DNA of 64,000 bases, from the NCBI RefSeq assembly GCF_004217225.1, contig NZ_SHKM01000001.1:968137-1032136 (forward strand), in the 5' to 3' direction. Of this stretch, positions 33,790-42,647 are shown piece by piece; positions within the stretch are counted from its first letter, which is position 1; every line of letters starts with the position of its first letter. This DNA comes from Azospira oryzae (lineage in GTDB: Bacteria > Pseudomonadota > Gammaproteobacteria > Burkholderiales > Rhodocyclaceae). The translations under genes were made by a program, and so were the position numbers. The notes under the pieces are model-generated. The model did no database searches. It was given only the letters and a program-made list of their open reading frames with translations, and was not told the DNA's origin.

Positions 33790-34410
33790 TCAGCCCGGCT
33801 TTCTCGCCACCAGGTCAATCAGGGCCGAACGGCCCCGATGGGCCAGGCCTTCATACAGTTCCGCCTCATACTCCCGCAGTTCCTCGATCTCCAGGCCGGC
33901 GAAGGCCTGGCGCAGCAGTTCCGGCGTGTACAGGTTCTCTACCGCACTGGGGCCGCCAGTGCGGTATTCCAGCTGCTTGGGGGTGTAGCCGTGCAGCAGC
34001 AGGCGACCGCCCGGCTTCAGGGCCTGGGCCATGCCGGCAAAAATCCGCTCCTGTTCCGCCGGATTGGCGAACTGGATGAACACGGCCAGCACCAGGTCGT
34101 AGGCGGCCTCGGGCCACACCCAGGCCAGCAGGTCCGCCACCTGGAAATCCACCAGGACGCCCCGGCCGGCGGCCAGACGGCGCGCCTTGTCCACCGCCAC
34201 CGGCGACACTTCCACCGCCGTCACCTGCAGGCCCTGCTCCGCCAGCCAGACGCTGTTGCGTCCCTCGCCGTCGGCCACGGACAGGGCGGTGCTGCCCGCC
34301 CCCAGGAGGAATTCGTGGAGGGCGAGAAAACGGGTGGGAGCGGTACCGAAAAGGTAGTCCTCGCCGGCGGCGCTGAAGCGCTCGCTCCAGAATTTTTCGT
34401 GTTGGCTCAT
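33790..34410 (-). CDS. class I SAM-dependent methyltransferase
   Basis: 206 residues. The N-terminus FWSERFSAAGEDYLFGTAPTRFL resembles TehB/thiopurine-type methyltransferases. Motif I is ALSVADGEGRNSVWLAEQG, the acidic motif II is VTAVEVSPVAVDKARRLA, and motif IV is YDLVLAVFIQFANP. The substrate is unknown; relatives include tellurite-resistance TehB and uncharacterised enzymes. Start at 34410 (MSQHEKFW) with GGAG upstream. It lies downstream of thrC on the same strand, but the terminator at 34429-34452 separates them. Confidence 0.87.
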   Translation of the reverse strand: MSQHEKFWSERFSAAGEDYLFGTAPTRFLALHEFLLGAGSTALSVADGEGRNSVWLAEQGLQVTAVEVSPVAVDKARRLAAGRGVLVDFQVADLLAWVWPEAAYDLVLAVFIQFANPAEQERIFAGMAQALKPGGRLLLHGYTPKQLEYRTGGPSAVENLYTPELLRQAFAGLEIEELREYEAELYEGLAHRGRSALIDLVARKPG

Positions 34411-34428
34411 CTTGATCGCTCCATCAAA

Positions 34429-34452
34429 GAAAAAGGGCACCCGCAGGTGCCC
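34429..34452 (-). terminator. Rho-independent terminator of thrC
   Basis: A 7-bp stem GGGCACC / GGTGCCC at 34435-34452 with a 4-nt loop. On the minus strand it is followed by a T-rich stretch (34434 down to 34428). It lies about 40 nt past the thrC stop. Confidence 0.75.
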
Positions 34453-34493
34453 CGTTCGGCAATGGCCGGCCGTTATCAGGCCCGCCAGACCTG

Positions 34494-35933
34494 TCAGACC
34501 CGGGCCTGGATGAAGGCCTTCACCGCATTCACGTCCGGGTCCATGACCTCGACGCGCTGGGCTAGCTTTTCCAGGCCCTGGAGATCGGCGGGCACTTCCG
34601 GTTCCCGGCCCAGGGCTTCGCGGATGGTCTCGGCGAACTTGGCCGGCAGGGCCGTTTCCAGCACCACCGTGGGCATGCCGGCGACGGGGTTTTCCCTGGC
34701 CACCTTGAGGCCGTCGGCGGTGTGGGTGTCGATCATGACGCCGTAGGTTTCCCAGCAGGAACGGATGGTGGCCAGGCGGTCGGCATGGCTGCTGGCGCCG
34801 GAGACGAAGGCGAAGCCGGCCAGCTTGTCCATGTAGGGGGTGCCGCGCAGATCGAAGGCATTGCCCGCATCCACCTGGGCCCACAGTTCCCGCACCTTGG
34901 CCGGGTCGCGACCCACCAGATCGAAGACGAAACGCTCGAAGTTGGAGGCCTTGGAAATGTCCATGGAGGGGCTGGAGGTGACGAAGGTCTCGGCGGTCTT
35001 GCGGGGACGATAGACGCCGGTTTTGAAGAACTCGTCCAGCACATTGTTTTCGTTGGTGGCCAGGATCAGCTTGCCGATGGGCAGGCCCATCATGCGGGCG
35101 ATATGGCCGGCGCAGATGTTGCCGAAGTTGCCGGAAGGCACGCAGAAGGCCACCTGCTGGTCGTTGTTTTCGGTGGCGCCGAAGTAGCCCTTGAAGTAAT
35201 AGACGATCTGGGCGGCGACCCGGGCCCAGTTGATGGAATTGACGGCGCCGATCTTGTACTTGGCCTTGAAGGCGGCGTCGTTGGAGACGGCCTTCACGAT
35301 GTCCTGGGCGTCGTCGAACATGCCGCGCACAGCGATGTTGTGGATGTTCTCGTCCTGCAGGGAATACATCTGGGCCCGCTGGAAGGCGCTCATCTTGCCG
35401 TCCGGGGAGAGCATGAAGACACGCACGCCCTTCTTGCCCCGCATGGCGTATTCGGCGGCGGAACCGGTGTCGCCGGAGGTGGCGCCGAGAATGTTGATCT
35501 CTTCGCCGCGCTTGGCCAGCACGTACTCGAAAAGGTTGCCCAAGAGCTGCATGGCCATGTCCTTGAAGGCCAGGGTGGGGCCGTTGGACAGTTCCTGCAG
35601 GGCCAGCTTGCCCTGCTCCAGCCAGTGGATGGGGGTCACATCGGCGGCGTTGTCGCCGGGACGGGCATGGCAATAGACCTGGGCGGTGTAGGTCTTGTCG
35701 CAGATGGCCTTGAGGTCGGCCGGGGGAATGTCGTCGATGAACTTGGACAGCACGGCAAAGGCCAGCTCGGCGTAGGACAGCTGACGCCAGGCATCCAGCT
35801 CGGCCCGGCTCACCTGGGGATAGGTTTCCGGCAGGTAGAGGCCGCCATCGGGGGCCAGGCCGCCGAGGAGGATGTCGCAGAAGGACTGGGTCGGGGAGGA
35901 GGCTGCATCACCGCGGGTAGACAGATAGCGCAT
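34494..35933 (-). CDS. thrC: threonine synthase
   Basis: 479 residues, PLP enzyme converting O-phosphohomoserine to threonine. The N-terminus MRYLSTRGDAASSPTQSFCDILLGGLAPDGGLYLPE is the long (ThrC class 1) form. The Schiff-base lysine is in PTLAFKDMAMQLLG (about residue 123), and GATSGDTGSAAEYA and PSGNFGNICAGHIA form the phosphate and cofactor loops. In related bacteria thrC usually follows hom directly. Here a flagellin gene and a DUF2249 gene lie between them, so thrC must have its own promoter. Confidence 0.96.
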   Translation of the reverse strand: MRYLSTRGDAASSPTQSFCDILLGGLAPDGGLYLPETYPQVSRAELDAWRQLSYAELAFAVLSKFIDDIPPADLKAICDKTYTAQVYCHARPGDNAADVTPIHWLEQGKLALQELSNGPTLAFKDMAMQLLGNLFEYVLAKRGEEINILGATSGDTGSAAEYAMRGKKGVRVFMLSPDGKMSAFQRAQMYSLQDENIHNIAVRGMFDDAQDIVKAVSNDAAFKAKYKIGAVNSINWARVAAQIVYYFKGYFGATENNDQQVAFCVPSGNFGNICAGHIARMMGLPIGKLILATNENNVLDEFFKTGVYRPRKTAETFVTSSPSMDISKASNFERFVFDLVGRDPAKVRELWAQVDAGNAFDLRGTPYMDKLAGFAFVSGASSHADRLATIRSCWETYGVMIDTHTADGLKVARENPVAGMPTVVLETALPAKFAETIREALGREPEVPADLQGLEKLAQRVEVMDPDVNAVKAFIQARV

Positions 35934-36050
35934 GGAAAATCCGGGACGTTCAAGGACTTAAGGAAGGGCCGAAGGATACCACGGCCGCTCCCCTTGCCGA
36001 AGCCTGGCGCCCCAAGGGCATAACGTAAGGACGAATACGGGCAACACCCT

Positions 36051-36076
36051 CAAGTTGGCGGGCCCAAGGCCGATAG
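36051..36076 (+). promoter_or_regulatory. candidate sigma-28 (FliA) promoter of the flagellin gene
   Basis: TCAAGTTG at 36051-36058 and GCCGATAG at 36069-36076 match the flagellar consensus TAAAGTTT / GCCGATAA at most positions. The spacer is 10 nt, one shorter than the usual 11. It lies about 67 nt upstream of the flagellin ATG, on the correct strand. Confidence 0.65.
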
Positions 36077-36143
36077 GGATGGGTAGCCCCCTGCTCCGCA
36101 AAAAATACGGAATAGCCGCCCATCCCGATGGTACGAACGCCCG

Positions 36144-37322
36144 ATGCCGCTGATCATTAACACCAACGTTCTCGCACAGACCGTGCAGCAGAACCTGGCG
36201 CGCTCGTCCGGGACCCTCGCCCAATCGCTGCAGCGCCTGTCATCGGGCCTGCGCATCAACAGCGCCAAGGACGACGCCGCCGGCATGGCCATCGCCGAGG
36301 GCCTCAGCACCATCATCCGCGGCGGCAACCAGGCGGTGCGCAACGCCAACGACGGCATTTCCCTGAGCCAGGTGGCCGAGTCGGCCCTGGGCCAGATCAG
36401 CGGCAACCTGCAACGCATCCGGGAAATCGCCATCCAGGCGGCCAACGGCTCCATGGTGGACAGCAACCGCTCCCAGCTGCAAAAGGAAGTGGACCAGCTG
36501 ACCCAGGAAATCAGCCGCACCGTGCAGACCACGGATTTCAACGGCTCCCGCCTGCTCTCCGGCGCCTCCACCCTGACCTTCCAGGTGGGCTACAGCGGCA
36601 GCGGCGACAACCGCATCCAGGTCAGCACCACGGACCTGGCCCAATCCCTGGGCAGTCCCAGTCCGGCGGCCAAGGCCTCCAGCGCCATTCTCGGCGCCGT
36701 CCAGGGCGGCAGCTCGCCCCTGGCCGCCATCACCGCCGCCGACCAGGCCCTGCGCAAATTCGTCACCAGCGGACTCACCACCACGGTGGGCAGCAACACC
36801 TACAACGTCAGCGGCTTCACCAGCGGCAGCCCGGCCCAGAATGCGGCCTGGGCCACCTACCAGGCCGCCGAAGCCGCCTATAACGCCAATGCGGGCGCCA
36901 AACCGGCAGTCGTCCTGGCGGCAGTGAACAACGCCGCCGCCAACGCCGCTGCAGGTTACGGCTGGGTAGGCGCCGGCACCGGCCTGTATTCCTACTACCA
37001 GAGCATGACCGCCACCGGCACCATCAACATCACCAACCAGGCCCTGGCAGCGGCGGCGGTCGGCAGTGTCGATGCGGACATCGCCAAGATCGCCAACCTG
37101 CGGGCCACCTTCGGCTCGGTGCAGAACCGCTTCGAAGCGGTGGTGGCCAATGTGCAGGCCTATGTGGAAAACACCAGCGCCGCCCGCAGCCGCATCACCG
37201 ATGCGGATTTTGCCGAAGAGACCGCCCGGCTGACCCGCAATCAAATCCTGCAACAGGCCGGAACAGCAGTTCTCGGCCAAGCCAACACCGCCCCCTCCAC
37301 CGCCCTTCGCCTGTTGCGATAA
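36144..37322 (+). CDS. fliC: flagellin
   Basis: 392 residues. The N-terminal D0/D1 helices carry INTNVLAQTVQQNLARSSGTLAQSLQRLSSGLRINSAKDDAAGMAIAE (read in segments), and the C-terminal D1/D0 carries RFEAVVANVQAYVENTSAARSRITDADFAEETARL and ends QANTAPSTALRLLR. The central variable part (about 165-300) is alanine-rich and unusual in sequence. No fliD, fliS or other flagellar genes are nearby, so this is an isolated flagellin, perhaps a second one. A sigma-28-like promoter lies upstream. The symbol denotes the family; there may be other fliC copies in the genome. Confidence 0.92.
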   Translation: MPLIINTNVLAQTVQQNLARSSGTLAQSLQRLSSGLRINSAKDDAAGMAIAEGLSTIIRGGNQAVRNANDGISLSQVAESALGQISGNLQRIREIAIQAANGSMVDSNRSQLQKEVDQLTQEISRTVQTTDFNGSRLLSGASTLTFQVGYSGSGDNRIQVSTTDLAQSLGSPSPAAKASSAILGAVQGGSSPLAAITAADQALRKFVTSGLTTTVGSNTYNVSGFTSGSPAQNAAWATYQAAEAAYNANAGAKPAVVLAAVNNAAANAAAGYGWVGAGTGLYSYYQSMTATGTINITNQALAAAAVGSVDADIAKIANLRATFGSVQNRFEAVVANVQAYVENTSAARSRITDADFAEETARLTRNQILQQAGTAVLGQANTAPSTALRLLR

Positions 37323-37346
37323 AAAAGGCCGGCGCAAGGCCGGCCT
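37321..37346 (-). terminator. hairpin terminator of the DUF2249 gene
   Basis: An 8-bp stem AGGCCGGC / GCCGGCCT (37326-37346). On the minus strand it is followed by a run of six T residues that overlaps the flagellin stop codon. On the plus strand no T-run follows, so it mainly serves the minus-strand gene; it may also cap the flagellin mRNA. Confidence 0.7.
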
Positions 37347-37385
37347 GGTGGGATCGGGCGGCGCCGGGCTGGCCGGCGCGCTGCC

Positions 37386-37643
37386 TCAGCCCTGCTTGGT
37401 GAAGTCGATGACGATGGCGCCCGGCTCGCGCTGCACGTAGGCAATGGAAATGCCGTCGCCGTAGCGGGTGAGCAGCTGGTCCAGCAGCGGCAGGGGGTCG
37501 TGGTCGTTGCAGAAGCGCATGGTCTCGCCGGGGAACAGGGCGTCGAAGGCGCCGAAGATGGCGGCGTGGCGGAAGCGCTTGGCAACGCCCCGGGCGTCGA
37601 AGGGATAGAGGGCCAGGGGAGTGGGTTGGTCGCAGGCGTGCAT
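37386..37643 (-). CDS. DUF2249 domain protein
   Basis: 85 residues. The pattern LDARG-like start (YPFDARGVAKRFRHAAIFGAFDALFPG), the invariant NDHDPLPLLDQL and the C-terminal hydrophobic strand IVIDFTKQG define the DUF2249 family, a TusA-like small fold. Relatives are often linked to hemerythrin-like proteins and to nitrogen-oxide or anaerobic metabolism; a bacteriohemerythrin also occurs at 16.1-16.5 kb. Function is unproven. GAGGA precedes the ATG at 37643. It is placed between hom and thrC with its own terminator. Confidence 0.82.
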   Translation of the reverse strand: MHACDQPTPLALYPFDARGVAKRFRHAAIFGAFDALFPGETMRFCNDHDPLPLLDQLLTRYGDGISIAYVQREPGAIVIDFTKQG

Positions 37644-37767
37644 GGATGTCCTCGCAGGGATCGGAGTAAAAACAGGAGCGCCCATTGTGTCCAGGCGGCA
37701 CCGCTCCGTCTTTGATCCAGACAGGCAAAACCCCTGAGGCGGCCAAGGCCTTTTGCCCCATCCTGCC

Positions 37768-37856
37768 AAAAAAAAGGACGGGCACCTTCACCGCACCATC
37801 CTGGAGACCCGCACGGGGCGGACATTTCCGGGAAGGCAGGCTGAAGATGCCCGTCC
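37768..37856 (-). terminator. long-armed terminator of the alaC-alaA-hom operon
   Basis: Arms 37776-37790 and 37842-37856 form a 15-bp stem around a 51-nt apical region, followed on the minus strand by eight T residues (37775-37768). The single non-Watson-Crick position is a G-U wobble in the minus-strand RNA but a mismatch in the plus-strand RNA. This supports use on the minus strand. A separate hairpin at 37868-37885 lies between it and the hom stop. Confidence 0.7.
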
Positions 37857-37894
37857 TTGTTGCATCGCAGCCCGTCAGGGCTGCGCGGTGCCGC

Positions 37895-39205
37895 TTACTG
37901 CAGTTCTTCCAGGCGCAGGCGGGTGACCTGGCCCTGCACGGCGGCCAGGGCTTCGATCTTGGCGATGGCCGCGTCCACGTTCTTTTCCCGGGTCTGGTGG
38001 GTGAGCAGGATGATGTCGGTCTGCACTTCGCCCTCGCCCGGCTCCTTCTGGATCATGGCATCGATGGAGATGGACTGGTCGGCCAGGATGCGGGTGATGT
38101 CGGCCAGCACGCCGGGCTTGTCTTCCACCCGCAGGCGCAGGTAGTAGGCGGTCTGCACTTCGGCCAGGGGCAGGATCGGCAGGTCCACCACGGCGTCCGG
38201 CTGGAAGGCCAGGTGGGGCACCCGGTGTTCCGGATCGGAGGTGTGCAGGCGGGTGACATCCACCAGGTCGGCGATGACGGCGGAAGCGGTGGGCTCGGCG
38301 CCGGCGCCCTTGCCGTAGTAGAGGGTGGCGCCGACGGCGTCGCCCTTCACCAGGACGGCGTTCATGGCGCCTTCCACATTGGCGATGAGGCGCTTTTCCG
38401 GGATCAGGGTGGGATGCACGCGCAGTTCCACGCCTTCCGGGGTGCGCTTGGTCACGCCCAGCAGCTTGATGCGGTAGCCCAGCTGCTCGGCGTACTTGAT
38501 GTCGATGGCGTCCAGCTTGGTGATGCCTTCCACGTGGGCCTTGTCGAAGCTCATGGGGATGCCGAAGGCGATGGCGGACATGATGGTCAGCTTGTGGGCC
38601 GCGTCCACGCCTTCCACGTCGAAGGTGGGATCGGCTTCGGCGTAACCCAGGCGCTGGGCTTCCTTCAGCACGTCGGCAAAGGACAGCCCCTTGTCGCGCA
38701 TCTCGGAGAGGATGAAGTTGGTGGTGCCGTTGATGATGCCGGCCACCCACTCGATGCGGTTGGCAGAGAGGCCTTCGCGCAGGGCCTTGATGATGGGGAT
38801 GCCACCGGCCACGGCGGCTTCGAAGGCGACGATGACGCCCTTCTTCTGGGCGGCGGCGAAGATTTCGTTGCCGTGGGTGGCCAGCAGGGCCTTGTTGGCG
38901 GTGACCACGTGCTTGCCGTTTTCGATGGCCTTCATGACCAGGTCCTTGGCCACGCCGTAGCCGCCGATCAGCTCGACGACGATGTCCACATTGGGGTCGC
39001 TGACCACGGCGAAGGCATCGTCGGTGACCTTGCAGGCGCCGCCGGTGACCTGGCGGGCCAGGTCCAGATTGCGATCGGCCACGATGGAAATCTCGATGGG
39101 ACGGCCGGCCCGGCGGGTAATTTCTTCCGCATTACGTTTGAGGACGGTGAAGGTGCCGCCACCGACGGTACCGATGCCGAGCAGGCCGACGTTGATCGCT
39201 TTCAT
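37895..39205 (-). CDS. hom: homoserine dehydrogenase
   Basis: 436 residues, NAD(P)-dependent reduction of aspartate semialdehyde to homoserine. It has the Rossmann motif GLLGIGTVGGGT at the N-terminus, catalytic-domain motifs GGIPIIKALREGLSANRIEWVAGIINGTTNFIL and EADPTFDVEGVDAAHKL, and a C-terminal ACT domain (about 350-430, with DKPGVLADITRIL) for threonine feedback. ATG at 39205 with AGGG upstream; a TTG two codons earlier is also possible. Last gene of the alaC-alaA-hom set on the minus strand. Confidence 0.96.
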   Translation of the reverse strand: MKAINVGLLGIGTVGGGTFTVLKRNAEEITRRAGRPIEISIVADRNLDLARQVTGGACKVTDDAFAVVSDPNVDIVVELIGGYGVAKDLVMKAIENGKHVVTANKALLATHGNEIFAAAQKKGVIVAFEAAVAGGIPIIKALREGLSANRIEWVAGIINGTTNFILSEMRDKGLSFADVLKEAQRLGYAEADPTFDVEGVDAAHKLTIMSAIAFGIPMSFDKAHVEGITKLDAIDIKYAEQLGYRIKLLGVTKRTPEGVELRVHPTLIPEKRLIANVEGAMNAVLVKGDAVGATLYYGKGAGAEPTASAVIADLVDVTRLHTSDPEHRVPHLAFQPDAVVDLPILPLAEVQTAYYLRLRVEDKPGVLADITRILADQSISIDAMIQKEPGEGEVQTDIILLTHQTREKNVDAAIAKIEALAAVQGQVTRLRLEELQ

Positions 39206-39260
39206 ATGCAAGATCCCTAGTTGCTGAGTTAATTATCGTGGTTGGAAAAATCAGGTGCGG

Positions 39261-40487
39261 TCAGGTGCCGTGACGTTTGCGGTAGCCGGCCAGGAAGCGG
39301 TCGATGCGGCCGACGGCTTCCTTGAGGTCGTCCACATGGGGCAGGAAGACCAGGCGGAAGTGGTCCGGCTCGGGCCAGTTGAAACCGGTGCCCTGGACCA
39401 GCAGCACTTTTTCTTCCTGCAGCAGTTCGGCGATGAACTGCTGGTCGTCCTGGATCGGATAGACCTTGGGGTCCAGGCGCGGGAACATGTACAGGGTGGC
39501 CTTGGGCTTGACGCAGGTGACCCCGGGAATGGAGGTGATCAGCTCGTGGGCCACGTCCCGCTGGCGGCGCATGCGGCCGCCCTCGGCCACCAGGTCGTTG
39601 ATGCTCTGGTAGCCGCCCAGGGCGGTCTGGATGGCCCACTGGCCGGGCACGTTGGCGCACAGGCGCATGGAGGCCAGCATGTTGAGGCCTTCGATGTAGT
39701 CGGCGGCGGGACGCTTGTCGCCGGAGACCATCATCCAGCCGGCCCGGTAGCCGCAGGAACGGTAGTTCTTGGAAAGGCCGTTGAAGCTGATGGTCAGCAC
39801 GTCTTCCGAAAGGGAGCCGATGGCGGTGTGTTCGACGCCGTCGTAGAGCACCTTGTCGTACACCTCGTCGGCGTAGATGATCAGGTGGTGCTGGCGGGCG
39901 ATCTCGACGATTTCCTTGAGCAGGTCATCGGGATAGAGGGCGCCGGTGGGGTTGTTGGGGTTGATGATGACGATGGCCCGGGTGTTCTCGGTGATCTTGG
40001 CCCGGATGTCGTCCAGGTCGGGCAGCCAGCCGGCGCCCTCGTCGCAGATGTAGTGCCGCGGCGTGCCGCTGGAAAGGCTGACGGCGGCGGTCCACAGGGG
40101 ATAGTCGGGGGCCGGCACCAGCACTTCGTCGCCCGGGTTGAGCAGGGCGTTCATGGACATGACGATCAGTTCGGAAACGCCGTTGCCCACGTAGATGTCT
40201 TCCAAGCCGACGCCCTTGACCTTCTTCTGCTGGGCGTAGTGCATGATGGCCTTGCGCGCCGCGAAGATGCCCTTGGAGTCGGAATAGCCCGCCGAATTGG
40301 GCAGGTTGCGGATCATGTCCTGCTGGATCTCTTCCGGCGCATCGAAACCGAAGGAGGCCAGGTTGCCGATGTTGAGCTTGATGATCTTGTGGCCGTCCTC
40401 TTCCATCTGCTTGGCCTTTTCCAGCACGGGGCCGCGGATGTCGTAGCAGACGTTGTCGAGCTTGGCGGATTTCTTGATGGGTCGCAC
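39261..40487 (-). CDS. alaA: glutamate-pyruvate aminotransferase AlaA
   Basis: 408 residues, class I/II PLP aminotransferase closely matching AlaA (YfbQ). Seen: KSAKLDNVCYDIRGPVLEKA, LNIGNLASFGFDAPEEI, NPNNPTGALYPDDLL, YADEVYDKVLYDG and the PLP lysine in SFNGLSKNYRSCGYRAGW (about residue 239). Makes alanine from pyruvate and glutamate. Lies 55 nt upstream of hom and 67 nt downstream of alaC. Confidence 0.93.
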   Translation of the reverse strand: MRPIKKSAKLDNVCYDIRGPVLEKAKQMEEDGHKIIKLNIGNLASFGFDAPEEIQQDMIRNLPNSAGYSDSKGIFAARKAIMHYAQQKKVKGVGLEDIYVGNGVSELIVMSMNALLNPGDEVLVPAPDYPLWTAAVSLSSGTPRHYICDEGAGWLPDLDDIRAKITENTRAIVIINPNNPTGALYPDDLLKEIVEIARQHHLIIYADEVYDKVLYDGVEHTAIGSLSEDVLTISFNGLSKNYRSCGYRAGWMMVSGDKRPAADYIEGLNMLASMRLCANVPGQWAIQTALGGYQSINDLVAEGGRMRRQRDVAHELITSIPGVTCVKPKATLYMFPRLDPKVYPIQDDQQFIAELLQEEKVLLVQGTGFNWPEPDHFRLVFLPHVDDLKEAVGRIDRFLAGYRKRHGT

Positions 40488-40554
40488 TTTGTTTTCCTGC
40501 GGGGTTGCCGGCGGGGCCGGACGAAGATCAATTCGGTTTTGTCTGGCGGCCGGC

Positions 40555-41742
40555 TTACTTGAGCAGGCCGTCCTTGCGGAACATGTCCTTGATGCCGCGG
40601 ATCGCCTGGCGGGTACGGGCCTCGTTCTCGATCAGGGCGAAACGCACGTGGTCGTCGCCGTAATCGCCGAAGCCGATGCCCGGGGAGACCGCCACCTTGG
40701 CCTCCGCCAGCAGCTTCTTGGCGAATTCCAGGGAGCCCAGGTGGGCATAGGGCTCGGGGATTTTGGCCCAGATGTACATGGAGGCCTTGGGCACCTCCAC
40801 CATCCAGCCCGCCTCGTGCAGCCCCTTGGCGAGCACGTTGCGGCGCAGTTCGTAGGTCTGGCGCACTTCTTCCACACAGTCCTGGGGGCCGTCCAGGGCG
40901 ATCACCGAGGCCACCTGGATCGGCGTGAAGGTGCCGTAGTCGTGGTAGCTCTTGATACGGGCCAGGGCGGCGCACAGCTCCTTGTTGCCGACCATGTAGC
41001 CGACACGCCAGCCGGCCATGTTGTAGCTCTTGGACATGGTGAAGAATTCCACCGCCACATCCCGGGCGCCGGGCACTTCCATGATGGAGGGGGCCCGGTA
41101 GCCGTCGAAGACGATGTCGGCGTAGGCCAGGTCATGCACCACCAGGATGTCGTGCTCCTTGGCCAGGGCCACCACCCGTTCGAAGAAGTCGAGCTCGACG
41201 CAACGCGCCGTGGGATTGCTGGGGAAGCCCAGGATCATCATCTTGGGCTTGGGCGTGCATTCCCGGATGGCCCGCTGCAGTTCTTCGAAGAAATCTACAT
41301 CGTCGGTCATGCGCACGGAGCGGGTGTTGGCCCCGGCGATGATGGCGCCGTAGATGTGGATGGGGTAGCTGGGATTGGGCACCAGCACCGTGTCGCCCCG
41401 GTCCAGGGTGGCCAGCATGAGGTGGGCCAGGCCTTCCTTGGAGCCGATGGTGACCACCGCCTCGCTGTCCGGGTCGAATTCCACGTTGTAGCGGCGCAGG
41501 TACCAGTCGCAGATGGCCTTGCGCAGCCGGGGAATGCCCTTGGAGACGGAATAGCCGTGGGTGTCGCCGCGCTGGGTGGCGTCCACCATCTTGTCCACGA
41601 TGTGTTTCGGCGTGGCGCCGTCCGGGTTGCCCATGGACATGTCGATGATGTCCTCGCCCCGACGGCGGGCAGCCATCTTCAGCTCGCCGGTGATGTTGAA
41701 CACATAGGGCGGCAGACGCTTGATGCGGGGAAAGTCTTTCAT
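40555..41742 (-). CDS. alaC: alanine aminotransferase AlaC
   Basis: 395 residues, AlaC (YfdZ)-type aminotransferase. Seen: [39 protein letters not shown] (in segments), [53 protein letters not shown] and the PLP lysine in [16 protein letters not shown] (about residue 237). Start at 41742 ([10 protein letters not shown]). First gene of the operon; divergent from the Mth938-like gene. Confidence 0.94.
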   Translation of the reverse strand: MKDFPRIKRLPPYVFNITGELKMAARRRGEDIIDMSMGNPDGATPKHIVDKMVDATQRGDTHGYSVSKGIPRLRKAICDWYLRRYNVEFDPDSEAVVTIGSKEGLAHLMLATLDRGDTVLVPNPSYPIHIYGAIIAGANTRSVRMTDDVDFFEELQRAIRECTPKPKMMILGFPSNPTARCVELDFFERVVALAKEHDILVVHDLAYADIVFDGYRAPSIMEVPGARDVAVEFFTMSKSYNMAGWRVGYMVGNKELCAALARIKSYHDYGTFTPIQVASVIALDGPQDCVEEVRQTYELRRNVLAKGLHEAGWMVEVPKASMYIWAKIPEPYAHLGSLEFAKKLLAEAKVAVSPGIGFGDYGDDHVRFALIENEARTRQAIRGIKDMFRKDGLLK

Positions 41743-41808
41743 GGGCGCAGGGGAATTCCGGCAGTCGGCACCAGCGGCCGGACGGTCCGGACGGGCGCGT
41801 AAAAAGGC

Positions 41809-41814
41809 TATAAT
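41809..41814 (+). promoter_or_regulatory. candidate -10 element of the Mth938-like gene
   Basis: TATAAT 39 nt upstream of the ATG at 41854, in the divergent gap with alaC. No good -35 at normal spacing. Confidence 0.35.
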
Positions 41815-41853
41815 CCTACCCTTTCTTACCCCGTTTGTGCACCGCAGCCGACC

Positions 41854-42225
41854 ATGAAGCTCCACAGAGACAGTACAGACGGCCATTATTCCTTCACCGG
41901 CTACGGTGACGACTACGTGGCCATCAACGGTAAGAACCACCAGGGCAATCTGGTGCTGCTGCCCCGGCGCCTGATCCAGGACTGGACCGACGCCACTTTC
42001 GACAGCCTGACCCAGGCCGATTTCGACTTCCTCGCCGAGCTGAAGATGGAAATCATGATCCTCGGCACCGGCGCCAAGCAGCGCTTTCCCCATCCCCAAC
42101 TGCTGCAGGGCCTGATGCGGGCCGGCGTCGGCCTGGAGGTGATGAACACCCAGGCCGCCTGCCGCACCTACAACATCCTGGTGGCGGAAGGCCGCAGCGT
42201 CGGTTGCGCCCTGCTGCAGGGCTGA
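41854..42225 (+). CDS. Mth938/NDUFAF3-like domain protein
   Basis: 123 residues, single DUF498/Mth938 domain: the [21 protein letters not shown] beta region, the [20 protein letters not shown] core and the [30 protein letters not shown] end. The family is conserved from bacteria to mitochondria, where the human relative assists complex I assembly. The bacterial role is unknown. It precedes the ArnE-like gene by 5 nt. Confidence 0.9.
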   Translation: MKLHRDSTDGHYSFTGYGDDYVAINGKNHQGNLVLLPRRLIQDWTDATFDSLTQADFDFLAELKMEIMILGTGAKQRFPHPQLLQGLMRAGVGLEVMNTQAACRTYNILVAEGRSVGCALLQG

Positions 42226-42230
42226 GGGGC

Positions 42231-42605
42231 ATGAACGCCATCAGCTTTTCCCTGATCCTGGCCGGCGTCATCCTCAACGCCGCCGGGCAACTGCTGCTCA
42301 AGGCCGGCACCAACGCCGTCGGCCACTTCGATTTCCACCTGGACAACGTCCTGCCCATCGGCCTCAAGCTGGCCTTCAACCCCTTCATCCTCTCCGGCAT
42401 GGTGGCCTACGGCGTCAGCCTGGTGGTGTGGATCATGGCCCTCTCCCGGGTGCCCGTCTCCATCGCCTACCCCATGCTCTCCATCGGCTACGTCATCAAT
42501 GCCTTCATCGCCTGGCACTGGTTCGGCGAAGCCCTCAGCGCCCAGAAGCTCCTCGGCATCGGCTGCATCGTCCTCGGCGTGTACGTCATCACCCGCTCCG
42601 CCTGA
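42231..42605 (+). CDS. small EamA/SMR-type transporter, ArnE/ArnF-like
   Basis: 124 residues with four hydrophobic helices, a half-size EamA protein. The N-terminal [21 protein letters not shown] and the C-terminal [44 protein letters not shown] match ArnE/ArnF and SMR-like flippase subunits. The next coding gene is arnD, so transfer of an undecaprenyl-linked aminosugar is plausible. Start at 42231 after a GAGGGGC site. Confidence 0.85.
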   Translation: MNAISFSLILAGVILNAAGQLLLKAGTNAVGHFDFHLDNVLPIGLKLAFNPFILSGMVAYGVSLVVWIMALSRVPVSIAYPMLSIGYVINAFIAWHWFGEALSAQKLLGIGCIVLGVYVITRSA

Positions 42606-42609
42606 AGTC

Positions 42610-42642
42610 CGTCAGAAAGGCGTCAGTAGATATCCTTACAAT
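42610..42642 (+). promoter_or_regulatory. direct-repeat activator box and -10 of a candidate sRNA
   Basis: CGTCAG at 42610-42615 and again at 42621-42626, spaced 11 bp. A TACAAT -10 hexamer follows at 42637-42642, 10 nt after the second repeat. There is no good -35. This is the layout of promoters activated by OmpR/PhoB-family response regulators. It begins five bases past the ArnE-like gene's stop. Confidence 0.6.
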
Positions 42643-42647
42643 TGAGG

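Noticed and set aside
37868-37885. Hairpin GCAGCCC/GGGCTGC after hom as its terminator
   Set aside because: No T-run follows on the minus strand; the long-armed structure at 37768-37856 is the better terminator.
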